A DNA stretch of 64,000 nt from Endozoicomonas sp. G2_2 (GTDB lineage: Bacteria > Pseudomonadota > Gammaproteobacteria > Nevskiales > Salinisphaeraceae), in the NCBI RefSeq assembly GCF_017744135.1, contig NZ_JAGHQU010000009.1:62001-126000 (forward strand), read 5' to 3'. This document shows, piece by piece, positions 26,800 through 35,351 of this stretch (positions are counted from its first letter, which is position 1; every line of letters starts with the position of its first letter). A program made the translations under genes and the position numbers. The notes beneath the pieces were generated by a model that saw only the letters and a program-made list of their open reading frames with translations, ran no database searches and had not been told where the DNA came from.

Positions 26800-27363
26800 A
26801 TGAACTGGCAATGGATTACCGCCACCGGCACCACGCTGGCGATGGTGCTCGTCTCCGGCATCGGCATTTATGTCGCCCTGCTCGCCCTGACCCGGCTGGC
26901 GGGACTGCGCAGCTTTTCCAAGATGTCGAGCTTCGATTTCGCCACCACGGTCGCGTTCGGCTCGATAATCGCGTCGACACTGCTGTCGAAAAACCCACCG
27001 CTGGCGAGCGCGGCCTTCGGGCTCGCGGTGCTCTATGGCCTGCAATATACGGTGTCGCGGGCGCGCCATGTCAGCCCGCGCATCCAGCGGCTGGTCGATA
27101 ACGAGCCGCTGCTGCTCATGGCCCGCGAACGGGTGCTGGAAGCCAATCTGCGCATTGCTCGGGTCACGGAAGACGACTTGCGCTCGAAACTGCGCATGGC
27201 TGGGGTGACCGACCGACGACAGGTGCTCGCCGTGGTTTTCGAGACCACCGGCGACTGCTCGGTGCTCTGCCGCGGCGACACCCTGGACCCGTGGTTGCTC
27301 GCCGAGGTACGCGGCGCCGAACAGCTGGAGCCCGAGTTCGCCGCCGCGCGCGCCCGGGACTAG
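26800..27363 (+). CDS. DUF421 (YetF-like) membrane protein
   Basis: A 187-residue inner-membrane protein. Two or three N-terminal hydrophobic helices (about 12-36 and 48-84) contain MSSFDFATTVAFGSIIAST, the family signature, followed by the cytoplasmic domain with VDNEPLLLMARERVLEANL, TEDDLRSKLRMAGV and AVVFETTGDCSVL. Function in the family is poorly defined. It diverges from the alpha/beta hydrolase gene with about 127 bp between starts. Confidence 0.88.
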   Translation: MNWQWITATGTTLAMVLVSGIGIYVALLALTRLAGLRSFSKMSSFDFATTVAFGSIIASTLLSKNPPLASAAFGLAVLYGLQYTVSRARHVSPRIQRLVDNEPLLLMARERVLEANLRIARVTEDDLRSKLRMAGVTDRRQVLAVVFETTGDCSVLCRGDTLDPWLLAEVRGAEQLEPEFAAARARD

Positions 27364-27487
27364 CCCTGTCCGGCAGGCCGGCCGCCAGCCTGGCGTGCCG
27401 GCGTCATCACGGCGTCATGCGAGCCACGCCACTCTCGCCCTCGCCGGCCTTTTGAACCGATTGCCGGCCTGGCCTTGAAATTGCTGC

Positions 27488-27517
27488 ATACAGAAACGAT
27501 CTATCCACGTTCTGTAT
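27488..27517. promoter_or_regulatory. Operator-like inverted repeat upstream of MFS gene
   Basis: Perfect 8-bp arms ATACAGAA (27488-27495) and TTCTGTAT (27510-27517) separated by 14 bases, ending 16 bp before the MFS start codon. The position suits a repressor site. A TTGAAA lies just upstream (about 27474-27479) and could be a -35 element. Confidence 0.5.
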
Positions 27518-27533
27518 CACCACCCGGAGCCCC

Positions 27534-28700
27534 ATGCCGAGCTCGACCCGTGCCCTGCCTGTTCTGATCGCGCTCGCCACCGGCGGTTTTGCGATCGGCA
27601 CCACCGAATTCGCCACCATGAGCCTGTTGCCGTTCATCCAGCGCGGTTTCGATCTCGATCCGTCCACGGCCGGTCATATCATCAGCGCCTACGCGCTGGG
27701 TGTGGTATTCGGCGCGCCGGTCATCACCGTGTTGGCCGCGCGCGTGGCACGCAAGCCGCTGCTGATCGTGCTCATGGCGGTATTCGCGCTCGGTAATACA
27801 TTGAGCGCGCTCGCGCCCAGCTATGGCTGGCTGATGGTGTTTCGCTTTCTCAGCGGTGTTCCGCACGGTGCCTATTTCGGCCTGGCCTCGCTGGTGGCCG
27901 CGTCGGTGGTCGATCCCGGCAAGCGCACCCAGGCCGTGGGCTACGTCATGCTCGGGTTGACCGTGGCCACGGTGGTCGGCGTACCGCTGGCGACCTGGCT
28001 GGGCAATCTCGCCGGCTGGCGTTCGGGCTACTGGGTCATCGCCGCGCTCGCCCTGCTGGCCGCCACGCTCATCGCGCTGTTCGCACCGCGCGACCGGGCC
28101 TCGTCAACGGCAAGCCCGCTGCGCGAGCTGGGCGCACTGGCGCGTGCCTCGGTATGGCTCACGCTGGCGATCGGCGCAATCGGTTTCGGCGGCCTGTTCG
28201 CGGTCTATACCTATCTCACATCCACGCTGGATGAAGTCACCGGCATGAACGCCTACTGGATGCCGCTGGTTTTGGCCGTGTTCGGCATCGGCATGACGCT
28301 CGGCAATATCGTGCTGCCCCGCCTTGCGGACCGGGCGCTCATGCCCACGGCCGGCGGCCTGCTGGTATGGAGCGCGCTATCACTGGCGGTGTTCCCGCTG
28401 GTCGCGCACAGCCCCGTGGGCATCACCATCGACGTGTTCTGTATCGGCATCGGCGGCGCGCTCGGCACGGTGCTGCAGACCCGGCTGATGGACGTGGCCG
28501 GCGATGCCCAGAACCTCGCCGCCGCGCTCAATCATGTCGCCTTCAATGCCGCGAACGCGCTCGGCCCATGGCTGGCCGGGCTGGCCCTCGCCGCGGGCTA
28601 CGGCCTGCCGTCGACCGGCATCGTAGGCAGTGCGCTGGCGCTGGGTGGCCTGGCGATCTGGGGCGTGGCGGTGACGCGAAAAACCGCGACAGAAACATGA
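27534..28700 (+). CDS. MFS transporter, DHA1-type (arabinose-efflux-like)
   Basis: A 388-residue 12-TM exporter of the DHA1 family. FAIGTTEFATMSLLPFIQ in TM1 is the hallmark of the sugar/drug efflux subgroup (AraJ, SotB, chloramphenicol-resistance-like). SGVPHGAYFGLASLVAA and GYVMLGLTVATVVGVPLATW correspond to TM4 and motif C in TM5. Substrate unknown. GGAG lies eight bases before the ATG, and an operator-like inverted repeat stands just upstream, so expression is probably induced. Confidence 0.9.
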   Translation: MPSSTRALPVLIALATGGFAIGTTEFATMSLLPFIQRGFDLDPSTAGHIISAYALGVVFGAPVITVLAARVARKPLLIVLMAVFALGNTLSALAPSYGWLMVFRFLSGVPHGAYFGLASLVAASVVDPGKRTQAVGYVMLGLTVATVVGVPLATWLGNLAGWRSGYWVIAALALLAATLIALFAPRDRASSTASPLRELGALARASVWLTLAIGAIGFGGLFAVYTYLTSTLDEVTGMNAYWMPLVLAVFGIGMTLGNIVLPRLADRALMPTAGGLLVWSALSLAVFPLVAHSPVGITIDVFCIGIGGALGTVLQTRLMDVAGDAQNLAAALNHVAFNAANALGPWLAGLALAAGYGLPSTGIVGSALALGGLAIWGVAVTRKTATET

Positions 28701-28807
28701 GCCACCCGGCCCCGGCTTTACATCCGAGCGGCGTGGGCGTCTGATAATCCCATGATCGTTCATGCGGAAGGCGCCTTTGACGCGCGCCGCGCAACACGGA
28801 GTTCACC

Positions 28808-29152
28808 ATGACCCTGCGGCCTGCCCTGATTGTCTGTATCGCCGGTCTTTTCGCGCTGCCCGTGACCACGTTCGCGGCCGACGCCATCGACGGCGCCACC
28901 TCGGGCCAACGCGCCATACAGCCGGAAACGTCGAACGGCGGGCGCGCGATCACCCCGCCGACCCAGCAACGCGAATCCGCACCCGCGCGGCTGCGCAGCG
29001 CGCCCGACACCGGCAGCAGCGGATCGACCCTCAACGGCTCGAGTGGCAGCAGCGGCGCCGTGATCGAGCGACGCGAACGGTTCAAGAGCGATTCCCGACC
29101 GCTCAGCGACACCATCGAACAGCGTCGCAAGGCGTTCGAAAGCGGTAACTGA
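28808..29152 (+). CDS. Small secreted hypothetical protein
   Basis: A 114-residue protein with a clear signal peptide (ALIVCIAGLFALPVTTFAAD). The mature part is polar and low in complexity, including a Ser/Gly-rich stretch (TGSSGSTLNGSSGSSG) and a charged C-terminal helix (DTIEQRRKAFESGN). It belongs to no family I recognise. GGAG before the ATG and a typical neighbourhood codon style support it as real. It precedes the lipoprotein gene by 127 bp. Confidence 0.65.
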   Translation: MTLRPALIVCIAGLFALPVTTFAADAIDGATSGQRAIQPETSNGGRAITPPTQQRESAPARLRSAPDTGSSGSTLNGSSGSSGAVIERRERFKSDSRPLSDTIEQRRKAFESGN

Positions 29153-29279
29153 CCGACAGCACGCGCCGCGTTTCCACCGCGGACATGCCTGATCGCCATG
29201 CGCGCGCATGGCGGCGGATAAAACTTTCGCCCGGACCGCCTGTCACAGCGACACATCTCGAGTCCGTCCGAAGGAGTCC

Positions 29280-29897
29280 ATGCGCCGGATTACGCTGATC
29301 ACGTTACTGACCGCGGGCGTTTTGCTCGGCGGCTGCGCGTCGATGCGCGAGACCCAGCCGCCGCGCACGGCGAACGAGGAACTGCTGCTGTCCAAGGCCG
29401 TCGACGAGGCGACGCAGCAGATCGACCCGACCGTGGCCAGGGACGCCAACGTCTTCGTCGACGAGGCTGATTTCAAGACCGAATCCGATCGCCACTACGC
29501 GATCAGCGCCATCAACGACCGGCTGCTGGAACGCGGCTACCGGCTGGTGCCGTCCCGCAGCGAGGCGGATACGATCGTCGCCATTCGCTCCGGCGCCCTG
29601 TCGATCAACAAGGAAAGCCAGCTCTGGCTCGGCATTCCGACCATCACCGTGCCGGTACCCCTGGCCGGGCCGCTGGAAACGCCCGGTCTGGATCTGTTCC
29701 GCACCATCGACCGCACGGGCGTGGCGAAATTCGGCCTGAGCTTCTACGACGCGCAGACCGGCGAACTGCAGGACACGGTCGGCCCCGTCTACGGTTTCTC
29801 GCATCTGAACCGTCGCAAGATCCTGATGCTCGGCTGGACCGAAACCGATCTGCTGCCGGAAGCGGCTGCAGAGCAGAAAGAGGTGGTCGAGCCTTAA
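29280..29897 (+). CDS. Lipoprotein, paralogue of the protein at 34107-34715 (DUF6655-like)
   Basis: A 205-residue lipoprotein. The signal peptide ends in LLGGC, so Cys18 should be lipidated. The mature part begins ASMRETQPPRTANEELLLSK and contains YAISAINDRLLERGY, SGALSI, GIPTITVPVPLAG and KFGLSFYDAQTGELQDTVGP. The same ordered blocks occur in the second lipoprotein 4.2 kb away, so they are paralogues. I believe both fit the DUF6655 lipoprotein family, of unknown function. AAGGAG six bases before the ATG fixes the start. Confidence 0.85.
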   Translation: MRRITLITLLTAGVLLGGCASMRETQPPRTANEELLLSKAVDEATQQIDPTVARDANVFVDEADFKTESDRHYAISAINDRLLERGYRLVPSRSEADTIVAIRSGALSINKESQLWLGIPTITVPVPLAGPLETPGLDLFRTIDRTGVAKFGLSFYDAQTGELQDTVGPVYGFSHLNRRKILMLGWTETDLLPEAAAEQKEVVEP

Positions 29898-29943
29898 AAG
29901 TCCCCCTTAATCGACTTCGCATCGACCTCGATTGGCGGCGGAC

Positions 29944-29974
29944 AAAAAAACGCGCCGGGAATGACCCCGGCGCG
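29944..29974 (-). terminator. Rho-independent terminator of csbD-like gene
   Basis: Stem CGCGCCGGG (29951-29959) / CCCGGCGCG (29966-29974) with a 6-base loop, followed on the minus strand by seven T (A-run 29944-29950). A textbook intrinsic terminator 30 bp after the csbD-like stop. Confidence 0.9.
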
Positions 29975-30003
29975 CCGTTCTGTAGTGCGTTCTCGGCCGC
30001 GAT

Positions 30004-30183
30004 CTACAGCTTGTCGCGCACCTTGTCCTTGGCCTCGCCGTATTTGTCCTGAAGCTTTCCTTTCTTGCGCTGGGCCTTGCCCTCGGCTTCCTTTTGCTCG
30101 TCGCCGGTAACCTTGCCGATACCTTCTTTCACGGCGCCCTTGACGCGCTCGGCAGTGCCTTTCTTGCGATGTTCATCAACCAT
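30004..30183 (-). CDS. CsbD-family stress protein
   Basis: A 59-residue, highly charged, probably disordered protein of the CsbD family (general stress proteins of unknown mechanism). RVKGAVKEGIGKVTGDEQ followed by EAEGKAQRKKGKLQDKYG is the family pattern. GGAG precedes ATG 30183 by nine bases, and a strong intrinsic terminator follows the stop, so it is a single-gene unit. Confidence 0.92.
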   Translation of the reverse strand: MVDEHRKKGTAERVKGAVKEGIGKVTGDEQKEAEGKAQRKKGKLQDKYGEAKDKVRDKL

Positions 30184-30385
30184 GGAATGACTCCGTGTGA
30201 TGTCGACGCGACTCCTGCAGCGTTCGACGCTGGGTTCACGGATACGCCGGCGGGACTTTCCGGGGCAGGAATGCACGGCGCATACGGCGGCGGGATGCCG
30301 CTTACATACCGACCTTCGCAGGCCGCATAGGTTCAATATGCAACGGTTGCAGGCAGCCGACTATCCGCATTAATACCGGCGAACG

Positions 30386-30913
30386 CTAGAGCATGCGTTC
30401 GAGCGTGTCGTCGCGCCGGATCACGCGGTGATAGAGCGCACCGGCGACATGCAGGACCACGAGCGTGATAATCGTCCAGCTCAGCCAGTAGTGCACCGCC
30501 GATATCACGGGCGCGATATCGGGCGACTTGCCGATCGGGCTCCAGACCGGAATCAGGCCGAACCACTGCAGAGGAAAACCGTGGGCGTTGGTGGCCAGAA
30601 AACCGCTGACCGGCATCGCGATCAGCGCGATATAAAGCGCCCACTGGACGGTATCCGCAAGACGCGCCTGGGCTGCCGGCATGGCCGGGCGTGGCGGTGG
30701 CGTCTTGAGAAACCGCACGCACAGCCGCGCCAGCATGAGCCAGAGCACCAGAAAACCCAGCGATTCGTGCCAGAGATAGAACGACGTCTTGGCGTCGTCC
30801 TTGATGAACCCGATCACCGCGCCCAGCGGCCAGACGGCGAATACCAGCACCGCGATGATCCAGTGAAAACCCTTGGCCAGCGGGTGAAAGGATGAGACGG
30901 ATTGCTTTGGCAT
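30386..30913 (-). CDS. Cytochrome b561 family protein
   Basis: A 175-residue four-helix membrane cytochrome b like E. coli CybB. Likely haem ligands are His17 (FHPLAKGFHW), His49 (FYLWHESLG), His141 (AVHYWLSW) and His155 (VVLHVAGALYH). Such proteins pass electrons between quinols and other carriers in the inner membrane and may act as superoxide:quinone oxidoreductases. ATG 30913 matches the family start. It lies 103 bp behind the VOC gene on the same strand. Confidence 0.92.
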   Translation of the reverse strand: MPKQSVSSFHPLAKGFHWIIAVLVFAVWPLGAVIGFIKDDAKTSFYLWHESLGFLVLWLMLARLCVRFLKTPPPRPAMPAAQARLADTVQWALYIALIAMPVSGFLATNAHGFPLQWFGLIPVWSPIGKSPDIAPVISAVHYWLSWTIITLVVLHVAGALYHRVIRRDDTLERML

Positions 30914-31016
30914 GCGTTTCCTCCCGGTCCGGCGATTCGCCGTTTCCTTCAGGCTACGCCATGCGCGTGGCACATGGTTGCAGGGCACGCGCCGCCGGGC
31001 CCGGCGGCGCGACCGA

Positions 31017-31388
31017 TCAGCCGAAGTGGAAGAAGGCGATCTTGTTGCCGTCGGGGTCGCGGATATAGGCGCCGTAGAACTGATCGGGTATGCGCTGGCC
31101 CGGCTCGCCGTCGCAGGTGGCACCGAGTTCGATGGCCTTGTGGTAGAACGTGTCGACTGCGGCCTTGGAACCGGGTTGCAGGGCCAGCATGTTGCCGTTG
31201 CCGGGATGGTTCGGCTGCTCGTCGTAGGGGATGCACACGGCCAGCATCGGTTGGCTCATCTTCTCGCCGATGAAACAGATACGGCCCATGTCCAGCAGCA
31301 CGCGCGCGTTCATGTCCGCAAGCAGGGATTCGTAGAAGCTTTTCGCGCGCGTCATGTCGCTCACGCCAATGGTTACATAGCCGATCAT
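31017..31388 (-). CDS. VOC-family (glyoxalase-like) protein
   Basis: A 123-residue single VOC domain. It begins MIGYVTIGVSDMTRAKSFYE and ends GAYIRDPDGNKIAFFHFG, the common pattern of small glyoxalase-like proteins. Metal ligands are incomplete compared with true glyoxalase I: the first module has TIGV instead of a His ligand. Function not assigned. AGGAGAGG five bases before ATG 31388 gives a strong start. Confidence 0.88.
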   Translation of the reverse strand: MIGYVTIGVSDMTRAKSFYESLLADMNARVLLDMGRICFIGEKMSQPMLAVCIPYDEQPNHPGNGNMLALQPGSKAAVDTFYHKAIELGATCDGEPGQRIPDQFYGAYIRDPDGNKIAFFHFG

Positions 31389-31607
31389 CGGCCTCTCCTC
31401 TTTGTTGTCGAGCGCTGAGCGTACACCAGCGCCGTGACGGGCACGCGAGCACGTATCGCCGAAGCCCATTCGCCCGCTGGACGCGCCGCGGCTGAATCCC
31501 GCGTTTCACTTCGACACGTACCGCCGTAACCTACGCCCTTTCGGCCAACCCGGCCGGACGCCCGTCGCTTGCCGGCGGGCCCGCCATTCAGTGACAAGGA
31601 CGACGCG

Positions 31608-32579
31608 GTGCAGCCGATTATCTCGATCCGGGGCCTCAACAAGCGTTACGACTCCGGCTTCCACGCATTGAAAAACGTGAATCTGGATATCGCCGACGGC
31701 GACATCTTCGCCCTGCTCGGCCCCAACGGCGCCGGCAAGACGACGCTGATCAGCGTGATCTGCGGCATCGTCAACCCCAGCGACGGCGAGGTGCGTGTCG
31801 ACGGCCACGAGATCATTGCCGACTATCGCGGCGCACGCGAACTGATCGGCCTGGTGCCCCAAGAGCTGACCACCGACGCCTTCGAGACGGTCTGGGCCAC
31901 GGTGAGCTTCTCGCGCGGGCTGTTCGGCAAGCCCAAGAACCCGGCCCATATCGAAAAGGTGCTCAAGGATCTGTCGCTGTGGGACAAACGCAACGACATG
32001 CTCATGACGCTCTCCGGCGGCATGAAGCGGCGCGTGATGATCGCCAAGGCGCTCTCGCACGAGCCCAGGATTCTTTTCCTCGACGAACCCACGGCCGGCG
32101 TCGACGTGGAACTGCGCCGCAGCATGTGGGAGGTGGTGCGCTCGCTGCGCGCGCACGGTGTGACCATCATCCTCACTACCCATTACCTCGAAGAAGCCGA
32201 GCAGATGGCCGACCGCATCGGCGTGATCAACGCCGGCGAGATCATCCTGGTCGAGGAAAAGAACGAACTCATGCAGAAGCTCGGCGAAAAACGCCTTACC
32301 CTTCATCTGCAGGACAGCATCGACACCGTGCCCGACACGCTGGCGCGCCACGAACTCGATCTGGTCGATAACGGCCACGCCCTGCTCTATACCTACAACG
32401 CGAACGACAAGCGTACCGGCGTCAACTCGCTGTTCCGCGACCTCGACAGCGCCGGCATTCGCCTGCGCGATGTCGATACCAAACAGAGTTCGCTGGAAGA
32501 GATCTTCGTGGATCTGGTCAAGACACCCACCCCCGAGCCGGCCGCCGACGCGCAGGCCACGGCCAAGGACAACGCATGA
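31608..32579 (+). CDS. ABC-2 exporter ATP-binding protein (YadG-like)
   Basis: A 323-residue ABC ATPase. Walker [15 protein letters not shown] (about 37-50), Q-loop [10 protein letters not shown], signature [15 protein letters not shown], Walker [14 protein letters not shown] and switch His in [14 protein letters not shown] are all present. The C-terminal extension after about 240 is typical of the YadG subgroup. GTG 31608 is the chosen start, with AAGGA seven to eight bases upstream; an in-frame TTG at 31569 is less likely. The stop overlaps the permease start by ATGA. Confidence 0.93.
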   Translation: MQPIISIRGLNKRYDSGFHALKNVNLDIADGDIFALLGPNGAGKTTLISVICGIVNPSDGEVRVDGHEIIADYRGARELIGLVPQELTTDAFETVWATVSFSRGLFGKPKNPAHIEKVLKDLSLWDKRNDMLMTLSGGMKRRVMIAKALSHEPRILFLDEPTAGVDVELRRSMWEVVRSLRAHGVTIILTTHYLEEAEQMADRIGVINAGEIILVEEKNELMQKLGEKRLTLHLQDSIDTVPDTLARHELDLVDNGHALLYTYNANDKRTGVNSLFRDLDSAGIRLRDVDTKQSSLEEIFVDLVKTPTPEPAADAQATAKDNA

Positions 32580-33337
32580 ATTTCCACGCCATCGCGGCCA
32601 TCTACAAGTTCGAAATGGCGCGCACCTGGCGCACGCTGTTCCAGAGCGTGGTGTCGCCGGTGATTTCCACCTCGCTGTATTTCGTGGTGTTCGGTTCCGC
32701 GATCGGTTCGCGGATCGACGAGGTGCAGGGGGTGAGCTATGGCGCCTTCATCGTACCCGGCCTGATCATGCTGTCGCTGATGACCCAGAGCATCTCCAAC
32801 GCGTCGTTCGCGATCTACTTCCCCAAGTTCATCGGCACCGTCTACGAGCTGCTCTCGGCGCCGATCTCCTACGTGGAGATCGTAATCAGCTATGTGGGGG
32901 CCGCGGCGACCAAGTCCGCCGCGCTCGGGCTGATCATCCTCGGTACGTCGTTCTTCTTCGTGGATATCAGCATCGCGCACCCGTTCATGATGCTGCTGTT
33001 TCTGGCGCTGACGGCGATCACGTTCAGTCTGTTCGGCTTCATCATCGGCATCTGGGCCGATAATTTCGAAAAGCTGCAGATCGTGCCGCTGTTGATCGTC
33101 ACGCCGCTGACCTTTCTCGGCGGCACGTTCTATTCAATCGACATGCTGCCGGCGATCTGGCAGAAGATCACCCTGCTCAACCCGGTGGTCTATCTGGTGT
33201 CGGGCTTTCGCTGGAGTTTCTACGACGTGGCCGACGTCAACGTCGGCATCAGCCTGTTGATGATCGGCGTGTTTCTGGCGGCCTGTCTCGTCATCGTGGC
33301 GTGGATATTCAAGACCGGCTACCGCCTCAAGTCATGA
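32576..33337 (+). CDS. ABC-2 type permease (YadH-like)
   Basis: A 253-residue inner-membrane permease with six hydrophobic segments. [38 protein letters not shown] and the late [19 protein letters not shown] are ABC2 transporter features of the YadH/DrrB group. With the ATPase encoded immediately upstream (4-bp ATGA overlap) it forms a homodimeric exporter. Substrate unknown. It ends with a 6-bp overlap onto the convergent 3D-domain lipoprotein gene. Confidence 0.93.
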   Translation: MNFHAIAAIYKFEMARTWRTLFQSVVSPVISTSLYFVVFGSAIGSRIDEVQGVSYGAFIVPGLIMLSLMTQSISNASFAIYFPKFIGTVYELLSAPISYVEIVISYVGAAATKSAALGLIILGTSFFFVDISIAHPFMMLLFLALTAITFSLFGFIIGIWADNFEKLQIVPLLIVTPLTFLGGTFYSIDMLPAIWQKITLLNPVVYLVSGFRWSFYDVADVNVGISLLMIGVFLAACLVIVAWIFKTGYRLKS

Positions 33338-33763
33338 GGCATCGGCAACCTGGTACTCGATCTCGATATTCTGACGGCCCCACTCGAGCGCCCGCGAACG
33401 CTTCTTGAACAGAATGTCGATCTTGTTCTTCCAGCGCTTGTTCATCTTGTCCTGCACCGTATAGGTACCCGGCAGACCCTCGACGCGCACCTTGGTGCCG
33501 TGCGTCAGGCCCATGCGGATGAGATCGCGCGACACGGCGATCGCCTTGTCGCCGGGTTCGAGCTGGTCGCCAAACGCCGTCAGGCCGACGTTGCCGCGCT
33601 TGGTTTCCTCTTCGGCGAGGGTGAAGGACGTCGCCGTGACCTCCATCGTCTCCCAGGCGACCGCGCTGTCCGCCTCTTCACTGGCGCACCCCATCACACC
33701 GAAAACCATGGCGAGCCCGGCGATCCAGGCACCGCGTGCGGGAAACGTCTGCGTGTTCGTCAT
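33332..33763 (-). CDS. 3D-domain lipoprotein
   Basis: A 143-residue lipoprotein: signal peptide ending in VFGVMGC, then a 3D domain named for three conserved aspartates, as in MltA and RpfB-like proteins. The pattern [56 protein letters not shown] and KIDILF shows the fold. A role in cell-wall turnover is plausible but not shown. ATG 33763 is favoured because GGAG lies eight bases upstream. Its 3' end overlaps that of the ABC permease by 6 bp. Confidence 0.85.
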   Translation of the reverse strand: MTNTQTFPARGAWIAGLAMVFGVMGCASEEADSAVAWETMEVTATSFTLAEEETKRGNVGLTAFGDQLEPGDKAIAVSRDLIRMGLTHGTKVRVEGLPGTYTVQDKMNKRWKNKIDILFKKRSRALEWGRQNIEIEYQVADAS

Positions 33764-34106
33764 CGATTTCTCCATGCCGGCGAATACCACGAAACGCCGA
33801 TGTGTTCGGTATCAATTATTATCATGTTGTCATCCGTATAGCCGCATCTGCTCATGTGGTGTCTGCGATGTCTGTCGCGGCGCAGCCATACGCCCACGGG
33901 CCCTGGCGCGGCATCGGCCGGTATCGGAACAAACGCCCGAAAACGCGAAAAACCGGACTTTCTGCGCAACCCACGCCGTGACAGACCACCGGTTTCACAG
34001 CCGCCAGGCCCACCGTAAAATCGGGATAAGACGTACGACGAAAGCCGGAGGCAGCCCGACGGCCGGTCTGTTAGCGTGATTACCCTCTTTCACTCCGAGC
34101 TTGTCG
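33764..34106. other. 343-bp intergenic region between divergent lipoprotein genes
   Basis: No supported gene. The stretch 33811-33845 is the most AT-rich of the neighbourhood (ATCAATTATTATCATG...) and holds a GATAAT-like -10 element on the minus strand at 33818-33823, without a matching -35. Promoters for both flanking genes should lie here. Confidence 0.45.
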
Positions 34107-34715
34107 ATGAACCGCGTTCTCCCGTTGCTCCTACCCCTGATGATCGTCGTGGCCGGCTGCACCACCATTCGCGAAACCGAACCCGGCCAGACGGCGCGGC
34201 ATCAACTGTTGCTGAGCAACGCCGCGGACGACGTCAGCGCGCGGGTCGCGCCGAACCTGCCGGCGGGCACCCGGATCTATGTCGACACCACGAACTTCGG
34301 CTCGGAAGGCGAATACCGCAGCCAGTATCTGATCAGCGCGATCAAGGCCGAGCTGCTGCGTCAGGGCTACGGGCTGACACGTGACATCGGCAACGCCGAC
34401 ACCATTCTCGATGTCAGCAATGGCGCGCTGTCGATCGACCGTACCGAGAAACTGTTCGGGATCCCCAGCGCCGACATTCCGATTCCGCTGGCCGGTGACG
34501 CGACCACGCCCGAGGTCGCGCTGTGGAAAAGCAAGCGCCGTACCGGCATCGCCAAGGTGCTGCTGAGCTTCTACGACGCCGAGACCGGCACGCTGCAGAG
34601 TGGCGGCATGCCCCTCTACGGCTACTCGCACTACGACCGGTCGTCGATCCTGTTCTACGGCCGTACCGACACCGATCTCGAGGACACGCCGCCGAAGGCA
34701 CGCAAGACGCGGTAA
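34107..34715 (+). CDS. Lipoprotein, paralogue of the protein at 29280-29897 (DUF6655-like)
   Basis: A 202-residue lipoprotein (lipobox IVVAGC). The mature part aligns throughout with the lipoprotein at 29280: TIRETEPGQTARHQLLLSNA, YLISAIKAELLRQGY, NADTILDVSNGALSI, GIPSADIPIPLAG, RRTGIAKVLLSFYDAETG and LYGYSHYDRSSI. Identity is roughly 40 percent by eye, so the duplication is not recent. Function unknown. ATG 34107 was chosen over a TTG two codons upstream. Confidence 0.85.
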   Translation: MNRVLPLLLPLMIVVAGCTTIRETEPGQTARHQLLLSNAADDVSARVAPNLPAGTRIYVDTTNFGSEGEYRSQYLISAIKAELLRQGYGLTRDIGNADTILDVSNGALSIDRTEKLFGIPSADIPIPLAGDATTPEVALWKSKRRTGIAKVLLSFYDAETGTLQSGGMPLYGYSHYDRSSILFYGRTDTDLEDTPPKARKTR

Positions 34716-34759
34716 TCGATTCGGCGCCCGCCGCGTCTGCCCCCGGCGGCGTCGGCCGG

Positions 34760-35158
34760 TCAGTCCGGCAGCAATCGCCAGCCGCTGTCCGCCTTGTCCG
34801 AGACCACGGTCCGGGTCTGTATGTCGCGCCGGTCGCCGGCGACGATGTCATAGCGCAGGCGGACTTCGTAGTCGCCGTTGTCGAGTTCGCGCGACTCGAA
34901 TATCTCGACGTTCTCGACGCGGATCTGTGCGGGATCGGGCGCGCCGAGCGCACGCATGAACGCCACCCCCTGATCGCCGCCCAGCGCCTGCATCGCCGAC
35001 TGCGCGCTCTGCAGATTCGCGCGCAACTGGGTCTGCAGCAGTGGCTGAAGATCGCCGGCGTCCGGCGCCCCCGAACAGCCGCCCAGCAGTAGCGCGAATG
35101 CCAGAGCAAGCGCGGCAACCGTGTGTCGTACCGGTCGCTGCCACGAATAACGGGCCAT
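34760..35158 (-). CDS. Hypothetical lipoprotein
   Basis: A 132-residue lipoprotein with signal peptide and lipobox LLLGGC. The mature domain has a helical start (QTQLRANLQSAQSAMQALGG) and a beta-rich end (ENVEIFESRELDNGDYEVRLRY in part, then a QTRTVVSDKADSGWRLLPD tail), resembling small envelope proteins with a DUF4878/NTF2-like layout; this likeness is weak. It is convergent with the DUF6655-like lipoprotein gene and diverges from the diguanylate cyclase gene. Confidence 0.7.
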   Translation of the reverse strand: MARYSWQRPVRHTVAALALAFALLLGGCSGAPDAGDLQPLLQTQLRANLQSAQSAMQALGGDQGVAFMRALGAPDPAQIRVENVEIFESRELDNGDYEVRLRYDIVAGDRRDIQTRTVVSDKADSGWRLLPD

Positions 35159-35351
35159 GGTGGTGTCTCGGTTGGTCGATGCGTTTCGCAGCACGGTATC
35201 GCCAGACGCCGCCGAACGCGACAAGCCGCCTGCTCTACCCAAGGCGTGATCGAACGATTACTCTCTGAGCGGGGGAATCTGTGGGGCGAAACGGCGACCG
35301 GCCATGCCGGTGGCCTGCGGCCATCCGACCGAATTCGGAAAAAACCAATCC

